A stretch of DNA of 7,515 nucleotides from an uncultured Verrucomicrobiota bacterium (GTDB lineage: Bacteria; Verrucomicrobiota; Verrucomicrobiia; Chthoniobacterales; SZAS-18): NCBI GenBank assembly GCA_937873255.1, contig CALMVM010000061.1, forward strand, positions 1 through 7,515, written 5' to 3'. Of the stretch, positions 1-5,993 are shown piece after piece; positions within the stretch are counted from its first letter, which is position 1, and every line of letters begins with the position of its first letter. The notes under the pieces were generated by a model. That model did not search any database, was not told the origin of the DNA, and saw only the letters and a list, made by a program, of their open reading frames with translations. Both the position numbers and the translations under genes were made by a program.

Positions 1-695
1 AGGACGCCCGGAATGACGCTGCCGGTGCGCAGGATAAAACGCGAGGGATTCTCGATGCGCGCGTTGGTCTGCCAGCGGTGCGGATTGACCGCGTCGAATT
101 GGCTCAAACCCGTAAGGTCGGCCTGGGGCGTGGCCGCGCCCGGTTCACCGGCGGTTTTGTCGTCCCGGTCCTTGGCCAGGATGCCCCGCAGCAACGCGAG
201 CTTGCGCGCCTCCGGGTCGTTCTCCCCTGCCCCGCCGGCGGCGGACGGCGTGGTCTTGGGCAGCGCGATGCCCTCGACGTTGGGTTTGGCCGAGAGCGCG
301 GTCTGGAGTGCCTGCATCCGCGCGTTGTTGACAGGATCGGCGGGCGGCTCGGGCGGGACCGGCGGCGGCAGCATTGCCGGCACGACCAGCGCGGACTTCG
401 GCACCGGGGTTGGCTCAACCGGAGCCTGGGACCAGGCGAGCTGCTTGGGAATGATGCTGTCCGCCTGTTTGGCGGCGCTCGTGTGCTGCTCGGTGTTCTG
501 AGCGATCTGGCGCTTGCTGCGCGAGTACATGACCCCGATCACCACGAACATAAAGAGCACCATCAAAACGAAGATGATGACCATCGGCGTGTTGTTGATA
601 CGCCGGGTGCCGACCTGCGAGCGGCCTGCGCCGGAAGGCGAGTTCTCGGGCGACAGGTCCGGGTCCGAGGCTGGAGGGGGAGCGTTATTTTCCAT
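1..695 (-). CDS. trbI: TrbI, VirB10-like core protein, N-terminal part (3' end outside window)
   Basis: The frame opens at an ATG inside the last codons of trbG (ATGGAAAATAA, an 11-base overlap) and stays open for 231 codons to the left edge. The product begins with a short Pro-rich cytoplasmic tail and has one membrane segment at about 37-57 (PMVIIFVLMV onward). A Pro-rich periplasmic stretch (about 78-125) and an Ala/Lys/Glu-rich linker follow. The visible part ends in RFILRTGSVIPGV, the entry to the conserved VirB10 C-terminal domain. This layout is typical of TrbI/VirB10, which spans the whole envelope, senses the energy state of the cytoplasmic ATPases and forms the outer-membrane pore. 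Overlap with trbG suggests coupled translation. The catalogued length and C-terminal domain cannot be seen. Confidence is high because both the position and the RTGSVIPG motif agree. Confidence 0.9.
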   Translation of the reverse strand, partial: MENNAPPPASDPDLSPENSPSGAGRSQVGTRRINNTPMVIIFVLMVLFMFVVIGVMYSRSKRQIAQNTEQHTSAAKQADSIIPKQLAWSQAPVEPTPVPKSALVVPAMLPPPVPPEPPADPVNNARMQALQTALSAKPNVEGIALPKTTPSAAGGAGENDPEARKLALLRGILAKDRDDKTAGEPGAATPQADLTGLSQFDAVNPHRWQTNARIENPSRFILRTGSVIPGV

Positions 696-1941
696 CGCGG
701 GCTTTGGAAGACTTGGTCTGTGTGATTGTCGTCGTCGAGGTCGTGCGAGTCGTCACCGGCTTCGGTGCGACGACTCTTTTGGTCAGCTTCACCTCGTCGC
801 GCCCGATGACCATGACGGCGCGGTCGATCACCGAATCCACGATGTAGCGGTTGTGCTGGACCCGGTAATTGACGATCACCTTGTCGTCGCCCCACAAGCC
901 CTTGCCACGGCGCAGCACGAGCAGGCTCGGAGCTTCCGTTTGGCTCATGGTGGGCGGCATCTGGATGTAGGTCTTCACGCCGTCCGTGTAGGCGTAGAGC
1001 GGCTGCCAGGGCGCGCTGCCGTCGATGCGGTAGGCAACCGTGGGCACCGCCGGTCCCGGCACGGCGGGCTTGGGCAATTTCGCCTGCGTCTCGGCGCGGG
1101 TGCGGGCGGCGGTTTTCTGGAGGGCCGCCAGTTCCGCGTCGCGCTTCTGCTGCAACGCCGCCACCTCCGGGTCCTCGGGGTAGGTAAACGTCACGTAGTG
1201 CATGAACCGGTCGAAACTCGACTGCAAGAGCAGGTGGTAGGTGCGCTTGGTCGTCGTGACGACGAGCGAGGTTTTGAGTCCCTCGTCCAAGGGCTTGATG
1301 ATGAGGTGCGCGCGCTGCAACTCGCCCTCCTGCGAATTGGTCACGGCGATCACCCAGCGGGCCGTGTCGCCGACGTTGACGGAAGTGACGGCCTCGCCGG
1401 GCTGCAATTCCACGTCGGTCAATTCGAGCACTGCCGCGGTCAGCGTGGGCAGGGCGGAATTGAACGTGAGCACGACCGAGCCGTTGACTTTGGACTGGCT
1501 CTGGAAATCGGCGCTCTGCGCCGCCCAATCGTCCGTCATTTTGACGCCGACCTGTTCCTGCGGCGTGAGCGTGCGCTCGCTTTCCACGCGGGCCTGTTTG
1601 GTCACGAGATCGACCCTCCGCTCCGGGGAAAGCGGCACGTCAACCGCGCGGAACGCCGGGGCCGGATAGATTTGCCCCTGGGGCGGCAGGCCGCCGCCGA
1701 CGACCTGCGTTTGCGCGCCCGCGCCCGCCACGCCGGGCGTCGGGGTTGGGTCGGGCTGCGGAAGATCTGCGGGAACCGGGGGCGGCGTGACCGGCACCTG
1801 CACCGTGGCGGCGGTGCTCCCCGGCGGCAGCAGCAGAGGGGGCGGCGTCTGTGCGGACTGGTCCGCCTCCTGCGCGCGGCCGGTCGGGCGGGGTGCGATC
1901 ACGGCAAGCGCCAGCGCTCCCGCGAACAACGTGAATTTCAT
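685..1941 (-). CDS. trbG: TrbG, VirB9-like periplasmic/outer-membrane channel protein
   Basis: This is a core-complex component that, with TrbI (and TrbH where present), forms the channel across the periplasm and outer membrane. The product has 418 residues, well over the roughly 300 of RP4 TrbG. Order of parts: signal peptide (MKFTLFAGALALAVIA), a Pro-rich segment at about 32-70, a conserved VirB9 N-domain (about 155-250, with LQPGEAV, HLIIKPL and TKRTYHLLL), a charged helical linker at about 256-290 likely to form a coiled coil, and the C-domain (about 300-380, with YTDGVKTYIQMP and VNYRVQHNRYIVD). It ends in a Thr/Ser/Lys-rich tail. The ATG was chosen because GAAGG lies 8 nt before it and it opens the signal peptide; a GTG at 1956 is possible. 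The start is 18 nt after trbF. The last 11 bases overlap trbI. Confidence 0.92.
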   Translation of the reverse strand: MKFTLFAGALALAVIAPRPTGRAQEADQSAQTPPPLLLPPGSTAATVQVPVTPPPVPADLPQPDPTPTPGVAGAGAQTQVVGGGLPPQGQIYPAPAFRAVDVPLSPERRVDLVTKQARVESERTLTPQEQVGVKMTDDWAAQSADFQSQSKVNGSVVLTFNSALPTLTAAVLELTDVELQPGEAVTSVNVGDTARWVIAVTNSQEGELQRAHLIIKPLDEGLKTSLVVTTTKRTYHLLLQSSFDRFMHYVTFTYPEDPEVAALQQKRDAELAALQKTAARTRAETQAKLPKPAVPGPAVPTVAYRIDGSAPWQPLYAYTDGVKTYIQMPPTMSQTEAPSLLVLRRGKGLWGDDKVIVNYRVQHNRYIVDSVIDRAVMVIGRDEVKLTKRVVAPKPVTTRTTSTTTITQTKSSKARDGK

Positions 1942-1959
1942 GGTGGTGGCCTTCACGTC

Positions 1960-2643
1960 CTAGAAACCAATCTTGCTCCAGTTAAAATCTTTCACGTACA
2001 GTCCGATGGGGTTGCGCTGGATGTCCTGCTCACTCGTGGCCGCCGTCGCGGGCACGAGGTAGGTCGTGACCAAGGCGCGCATGTTGGTGACGCTCTCCGG
2101 ATGGCCGTCGCGGCTGACGACGGTCTCCGTCCAGTCCACCTGCCAGGAGTTCTGCGACTGCGGGATGACGGCGTTGATCGACGCGCTCACCAGCACCTTG
2201 CTCGCGCGGTTGAACGGGTTGTTTTCCTTCGTGCCGTTGAACCATTCGTTCATCTTGGCGGTGGCCGGATCGGAGTTCGCCAAGAGCGCGTACACGTCCC
2301 GGATGGAATTTGCCTGGAGCTGCTGGTCGGGCGTCACGAGCCGGGCCTTGGTGATGAAGGTCGCCAGTTCCGCTTTGACGACCGCCGTCAGGTTGGACGC
2401 GTCGATGACCGACGCCTGCCGCACCGCGGCGACCTGCCCCAGTTTATCGACCTCCACGATGTAGGGAACGAACCGGCTCTGTTTGGCGACGGACACCATG
2501 CCGATGACGGCGATGCCCGCGACCACGAGGCTGCCGATACCGACGGCCTGCCAGATTTTCGTGGCGCGCACGACTTGGCCGACGTGATCGTTCCACGAAC
2601 GCCGGGCGTTGAAATAAGGACTGACGGGTTCCTGAGTTTTCAT
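1960..2643 (-). CDS. trbF: TrbF, VirB8-like inner-membrane assembly factor
   Basis: This bitopic inner-membrane protein has a large periplasmic domain and, in the VirB8 family, links the inner-membrane complex to the core channel. The 227-residue product has a short cytoplasmic N-terminus with the family block NPYFNARRSWND-like (here SPYFNARRSWND), one membrane segment at about 34-54, then a periplasmic NTF2-like domain. Near the end is NPIGLYVKDFNW, containing the NPxG signature (211-214) tied to dimer contacts in VirB8. The ATG at 2643 follows a pyrimidine-rich tract with no Shine-Dalgarno sequence. The frame is open much farther upstream, but that part overlaps trbE and is Arg/Pro-rich out-of-frame translation. 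Following trbE directly matches the RP4 gene order. In Ti plasmids and many integrative elements, trbJ and trbL stand between trbE and trbF. Confidence 0.93.
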   Translation of the reverse strand: MKTQEPVSPYFNARRSWNDHVGQVVRATKIWQAVGIGSLVVAGIAVIGMVSVAKQSRFVPYIVEVDKLGQVAAVRQASVIDASNLTAVVKAELATFITKARLVTPDQQLQANSIRDVYALLANSDPATAKMNEWFNGTKENNPFNRASKVLVSASINAVIPQSQNSWQVDWTETVVSRDGHPESVTNMRALVTTYLVPATAATSEQDIQRNPIGLYVKDFNWSKIGF

Positions 2644-2675
2644 TGAGAGAAAGGAAAGAGAGCAAAGGAGGGTGG

Positions 2676-5108
2676 TCAGAGCGCGGGAAGATTCCGGCTG
2701 GCGAGCCACGGGTTGATCCAACCCTCGCGCCCGTATTTGGCGACCAACTGGCGGATCACGGCGACGGATTCCTTGTCGCTGGCCCCCACAAACGCGAGCG
2801 CCAGCTTGCCCAGCGACAACTCGTAGAGCCGCCGCCCCTTCTCGGACACGTAGTAATACTGGCGCTTGGGGATCGCCTCCGAGAGCAACTGAATCTGGCG
2901 TTCGTTGAGGCCCATGCGCCGGTAGAGCGCGCTGGCGTCCTCCTCGCGGGCGTAGGCGTTGGGCAGGAAGATTTTGGTGGCCGTGCTTTCCACGATCACG
3001 TCGAGAATGCCGGAGTGCGCGGCGTCGGTGAGCGACTGCGTGGCCATGAGGATCAGGCAGTTGGCCTTGCGCATGACTTTGAGCCACTCGCGGATTTTGC
3101 CGCGGAACGTTTCGTGCCCGAGCATGATCCAGGCTTCGTCGAGCACGATAGCGGCGGGCTGGCCGCGCAGAGATTTCTCGATGCGCCGGAAGAGATACAG
3201 TAGCACCGGCAGCGCGTACTTTTGCCCGAGGTTGAGCAGTTCCTCGATCTCGAACGCCGTGAAGTCCGACAGCGACAAGCCGTCTTCCTTGGCGTCGAGC
3301 AGATGCCCCATGGAACCCGCGATGGTGTACTGCTTCATCCCCTCGCGGATGGCCTGGTCCTGGATCGTCAGGCAAAAATCCGTCAGGGTCCGCGCGCCGC
3401 TCGCGTGCATATTTTCCAGGGCGGAAACGATCTCGTTGCGCTGCGCGGAACTGATCTGAATCTGGTTCAGGTTAAGAATCGTCTCGATCCACTCGGCGGC
3501 CCACGCGCGGTCGCTTTTACTCTCTAGGTATTGCAGCGGGCAAAACGCCAACTCGTCCCCGTCGCCGCCCACCGTGTAATGCTCGCCGCCGGCGGCCATC
3601 GCCAAAGGATAGATGCTCAGGCCCTTGTCGAAGAAAAAAATCGACATGTCGCGGTAGCGGCGAAGCTGCGCCACGATGAGACCCAAGTGCGTGGATTTGC
3701 CCGCTCCCGTCGGCCCGAACATGACCGTGTGGCCGATGTCGCGCACGTGGAGATTAAGCCAGAACGGCGCGCTGCCGCTGCTCAGGCAACTCATGAGCGC
3801 CGGGGAGAGCGCGGGATAGAACGGGCACGGCGCGCTCCCCTCCCCGCTCCAGATGGAACTGGTCGGCATGAGGTCGCCCAAGTTCAGCGTATTCATGAGC
3901 GGACGGCGCACGTTCTCGTCGCAGTGTCCGGGCAGGCTGCCGAAGAAGGCGTCGAGCGTGTTGGTGTCTTCCACCCGGGCGTTGAACCCCAGTTCGTTGA
4001 TCGCCTTGGTTACCCGCTTGGCCGTGGCGTCGAGCGCCTTGCGGTCGGCGTCGAAGAGCACGACGACGCTCGTGTAATACCCCACCCCGACGATGCCGCC
4101 GTTGAGTTCGGTCAACGCCCCGTCGATGTCGTCCACCATGTCCTGGGCGTGCTGGTTGATCCGCCCGGAATTGGTCTGGAAAAGCTGGTCGAAAAACCCG
4201 CGGACCTTCTGCTTCCATTTCTTGCGGTATTTCTCCAGGTGGCGCACGGCCTCGTGGCCGTCCATGAAGATAAAGCGCGTGCTCCAACGGTACTCACACG
4301 GCAGTTCGGCGAGCTTGCCCAGGATGTTCGGATGGGACTCCAAAGGAAATCCGTCGATGGCGACCACCTGCAAAAACGAGTCCCCCACCCTCGGGATGAC
4401 GCCCCCGTGCATTTCCTGGCCGAACAGGCGGTCCAGGTAGATGGGGTTATTGGGAAGGTTGACGCTCTGGCTGCGCCCGCTCATGCACCGCCACAGGTGG
4501 GAGAGAAAATCGTCCTTGGTTTCCGTGGACCCGTCCTCGTTGTGAACTTTCCGGCCTGCCAGACGCTCCAGCTTGAAGCACAGAGACAGCCGGGATTCGA
4601 GCGCGTCGATTTCATGCTGGAACTGGGTGATGAGGTCGTGGGTGCGGATGCGGTTGGTCGGAGCCGCGTTGTCGTCGTCGAACATGAGTTCAACGAACTT
4701 GCGCTCCGCGAGCATCGGCGGGAACCACGTCGCCGTGATGTAGAAAGCCTGGAGGTACGCTTGGCCCGCCCCGGAAAACATCGCGCGGCGCTCCTCGTCG
4801 ATGGCGCGGGTCACGCGGTCTGGGAAATGGGAAAGCTCTCGCTGGCTGTAATTGGTCGTCGGCGTGCGGACCACGTCCACGTGGACGGCCCAGCCGCTCT
4901 TGAGCGGAGCAAGCGCCTGGTTGACCCGAAAAGCCACGACTTCCTTGTCGCGCTCGCCGCTGCTCTCAGCGTCCGCGCCGCTGTAACGCCACGCGGCCAT
5001 GAAGGAGCCGTTCTTGTTGACGATCACCCCATCATCCACGACGGCCGCGTAGTTGAGCAGATCCACGAAGCCGTCGCCGGTCTGCCGGTAGGGAGCGAGT
5101 GCCTTCAT
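2676..5108 (-). CDS. trbE: TrbE, VirB4-family conjugal transfer ATPase
   Basis: This is the large ATPase at the cytoplasmic face of the secretion channel; VirB4 proteins energise pilin extraction and assembly and substrate movement. The product has 810 residues from the ATG (RP4 TrbE is about 850). The N-terminal half is the CagE/TrbE/VirB4 domain (roughly 170-385). The C-terminal half is a RecA-like motor with Walker A GPTGAGKST at 465-473, Walker B AIVLDEAW with the catalytic Asp-Glu at 657-658, and a downstream MATQS motif near 690. All look intact. The ATG at 5108 was preferred to an in-frame TTG at 5120, since KALAPYR after the ATG resembles the usual start of the family. No Shine-Dalgarno sequence is evident, so translation may be coupled to trbD, whose stop is 15 nt away. 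The next gene, trbF, starts 32 nt beyond the stop. Confidence 0.95.
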   Translation of the reverse strand: MKALAPYRQTGDGFVDLLNYAAVVDDGVIVNKNGSFMAAWRYSGADAESSGERDKEVVAFRVNQALAPLKSGWAVHVDVVRTPTTNYSQRELSHFPDRVTRAIDEERRAMFSGAGQAYLQAFYITATWFPPMLAERKFVELMFDDDNAAPTNRIRTHDLITQFQHEIDALESRLSLCFKLERLAGRKVHNEDGSTETKDDFLSHLWRCMSGRSQSVNLPNNPIYLDRLFGQEMHGGVIPRVGDSFLQVVAIDGFPLESHPNILGKLAELPCEYRWSTRFIFMDGHEAVRHLEKYRKKWKQKVRGFFDQLFQTNSGRINQHAQDMVDDIDGALTELNGGIVGVGYYTSVVVLFDADRKALDATAKRVTKAINELGFNARVEDTNTLDAFFGSLPGHCDENVRRPLMNTLNLGDLMPTSSIWSGEGSAPCPFYPALSPALMSCLSSGSAPFWLNLHVRDIGHTVMFGPTGAGKSTHLGLIVAQLRRYRDMSIFFFDKGLSIYPLAMAAGGEHYTVGGDGDELAFCPLQYLESKSDRAWAAEWIETILNLNQIQISSAQRNEIVSALENMHASGARTLTDFCLTIQDQAIREGMKQYTIAGSMGHLLDAKEDGLSLSDFTAFEIEELLNLGQKYALPVLLYLFRRIEKSLRGQPAAIVLDEAWIMLGHETFRGKIREWLKVMRKANCLILMATQSLTDAAHSGILDVIVESTATKIFLPNAYAREEDASALYRRMGLNERQIQLLSEAIPKRQYYYVSEKGRRLYELSLGKLALAFVGASDKESVAVIRQLVAKYGREGWINPWLASRNLPAL

Positions 5109-5123
5109 TTTTAATCGCAACGG

Positions 5124-5420
5124 CTACTGCTGCTTGAGGGTCTTGAAGGGGGTGGACTGCGCCGGGTAAAACGCCTTGTAGCGGCGGTGGCGCAGGTAAA
5201 CGTGGCGAAGCTGCGGGTCGTTCTTCGCCATGAGGCGCAGGAGGTAGAGCGCCGCCGTCCAGAGCACGACGCCGAACACGCAGGCGAACCATTCCTGCGC
5301 CGCGAAGATGAGCGCGACGGCCAACAGTGCCGTGAACATCACCAGTTCTCGATCCCCGCCCATGAACAGGTTGGGCCGGTTGACGGCGCTATGGATCGGG
5401 ATCATGCGGCGGTCTTCCAT
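5124..5420 (-). CDS. trbD: TrbD, VirB3-like inner-membrane protein
   Basis: This is a small inner-membrane component of the Trb secretion machine that works with the TrbE ATPase in pilus biogenesis. From the ATG the product has 98 residues, close to RP4 TrbD (about 103). It shows the family pattern: an N-terminal IPIHSA and NLFMGGDRELVMF block, two membrane segments (about 26-42 and 45-64), and a basic conserved end reading YLRHRRYKAFYPA then STPF. A GTG at 5426 is an alternative start two codons earlier. A strong GGGGAGG lies about 20 nt before the GTG, farther than usual for a ribosome-binding site, so the start is uncertain. The gene begins 50 nt after trbC ends, and only 15 nt separate its stop from the trbE ATG. 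Confidence 0.92.
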   Translation of the reverse strand: MEDRRMIPIHSAVNRPNLFMGGDRELVMFTALLAVALIFAAQEWFACVFGVVLWTAALYLLRLMAKNDPQLRHVYLRHRRYKAFYPAQSTPFKTLKQQ

Positions 5421-5470
5421 AAACACGGTTGTTTTGGTTCAGAATCCTCCCCTACCCCTCCGGCGTTGTT

Positions 5471-5860
5471 TCAAACGGCGAGTGCGCCTCTGATCCACGG
5501 CGAGCCATGCACGGGCGGCAGCGGGCTGTAGACGACGGCACCCGTGCCAAAGAGGCCGGACATCATGGTGTTCGCCCCAACCAGGAGCGCCATAACGAGC
5601 ACGATGAAAACGAGTGTCCGTAGGAACGCATTGAGTTCGCCCCCGAAAATCAGAACGCCGCCGGCCCCGACGATACCGATGAGCGACACGCTAAACGCCA
5701 CGGGTCCCGTCAAGGATTCCTGAAGCTTGGTGAGCCAAGCCTCGTACGGCAGCCCGCCGCCCGCCGCGGCCGAAGCGTGGGCGTAGCTCGCGAAGGCAAA
5801 AGTAAATCCAATGATGAGGAGAACTCGTAATGTTATATTGCTGAATTTTGAAAGTTTCAC
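5471..5860 (-). CDS. trbC: TrbC, conjugative pilin precursor (VirB2-like, predicted cyclic)
   Basis: This is the major subunit of the conjugative pilus, made as an inner-membrane precursor. The 129-residue product from the GTG has a positively charged start (VKLSKF), a hydrophobic stretch at about 11-26 and a signal-peptidase site AHA before Ser30. The mature region has two membrane segments (about 54-74 and 80-97) and the strongly conserved block [12 protein letters not shown]. In RP4, TraF removes a C-terminal tail after a Gly and joins that Gly to the new N-terminal Ser. Here the equivalent is FGTG then AVVY, giving mature residues 30-107, exactly 78 residues, with a 22-residue tail removed. 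The GTG was chosen because it starts a normal signal peptide. The frame stays open to TTG codons at 5896 and 5899, but those would add a charged 12-13 residue leader and lie over the -35 box. There is no clear Shine-Dalgarno sequence. The maturation enzyme TraF is not in the window. Confidence 0.92.
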   Translation of the reverse strand: MKLSKFSNITLRVLLIIGFTFAFASYAHASAAAGGGLPYEAWLTKLQESLTGPVAFSVSLIGIVGAGGVLIFGGELNAFLRTLVFIVLVMALLVGANTMMSGLFGTGAVVYSPLPPVHGSPWIRGALAV

Positions 5861-5867
5861 GGGCGCG

Positions 5868-5896
5868 ATGATTCTGTCCCGCGAGAAATTTGTCAA
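5868..5896 (-). promoter_or_regulatory. Candidate sigma-70 promoter for trbC and downstream genes
   Basis: A perfect -35 hexamer TTGACA (5896-5891) is followed after 17 nt by AATCAT (5873-5868), which matches the -10 consensus TATAAT at four of six bases. The stretch is AT-rich within GC-rich DNA. Transcription would start near 5861, almost at the GTG chosen for trbC (5860), so the transcript would be leaderless or nearly so. The promoter would give the pilin gene and those after it expression apart from trbB. No experimental support is available from sequence alone. Confidence 0.45.
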
Positions 5897-5965
5897 CAAA
5901 AGATCCGAAAAAAATGCAGGAAATCAGCAATAAATTAACGACGCCGCCGATGCTGGGCAGGACGG

Positions 5966-5978
5966 TTTAGCCGCTAAA
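5966..5978. promoter_or_regulatory. KorB-type operator (OB-like palindrome)
   Basis: The sequence TTTAGCCGCTAAA is a 13-bp palindrome around a central C and extends to a perfect 7-1-7 palindrome, GTTTAGCCGCTAAAC (5965-5979). It matches at every position the IncP (RK2/RP4) KorB operator consensus as I recall it, TTTAGC(G/C)GCTAAA. KorB is a ParB-family protein that represses promoters, also at a distance, and takes part in partition. The site is non-coding, just after trbB and about 110 bp before the predicted trbC transcription start. A further half site TTTAGCGG lies at 5986-5993, 20 bp along. No korB gene is visible here, so the cognate protein is inferred. Confidence 0.7.
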
Positions 5979-5993
5979 CTCAACTTTTAGCGG
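5971..5993 (-). other. Stem-loop spanning the trbB stop codon
   Basis: On the minus strand CCGCTAAA (5993-5986) and TTTAGCGG (5978-5971) form a perfect 8-bp inverted repeat around a 7-nt loop. The trbB TAA lies within the first arm. No run of T follows on the transcribed side, so it is not a standard intrinsic terminator. It could be an mRNA processing or stability element between trbB and the pilin gene. It could also simply result from overlapping operator half sites, because its second arm is shared with the KorB-like palindrome. Confidence 0.45.

Larger units (their letters stand above)
5861..5986. other. Intergenic regulatory region between trbB and trbC
   Basis: This is the longest non-coding gap in the window, about 126 nt, in an otherwise tightly packed operon. 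Positions 5881-5940 are about 33% GC, against GC-rich genes on both sides. It holds the KorB-like palindrome, half of the stem-loop over the trbB stop, and the TTGACA/AATCAT promoter candidate. Homopolymer A/T runs at 5908-5914 and nearby could add DNA bending. I see no credible small gene: frames crossing it are only upstream extensions of trbC. Confidence 0.6.

Noticed and set aside
563..1528. Minus-strand frame overlapping trbG and the trbI start
   Set aside because: It is out of frame with both trbG and trbI, is Arg/Gly/His-rich and shows no conserved motif; it is a frame shadow.
514..2646. Long plus-strand open frame (710 codons) opposite trbG and trbF
   Set aside because: It is antisense to well-conserved genes and its product is rich in Arg, His, Gly and Asp without a recognisable domain, as expected from a GC-rich complement.
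2644..3375. N-terminal extension of the trbF frame into trbE
   Set aside because: The extension is Arg/Pro-rich out-of-frame translation of trbE; TrbF similarity starts at the ATG at 2643.
3531..5114. Plus-strand open frame (527 codons) opposite trbE
   Set aside because: It mirrors the trbE codon pattern, has a low-complexity composition and no family motifs.
5427..5470. Direct repeat AAACAAC on both sides of the trbC-trbD gap
   Set aside because: Only seven bases, with no further structure; likely chance.
5861..5899. TTG codons as the trbC start
   Set aside because: They would put a charged leader before the signal peptide and overlap the TTGACA box; still possible if the promoter is wrong.
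5965..5979. KorA operator (GTTTAGCTAAAC)
   Set aside because: The outer halves match, but three extra central bases make it fit the KorB consensus, not the KorA one.
5971..5993. Intrinsic terminator after trbB
   Set aside because: The hairpin is followed by CTAAACC rather than a T run, and the downstream genes belong to the same functional unit.
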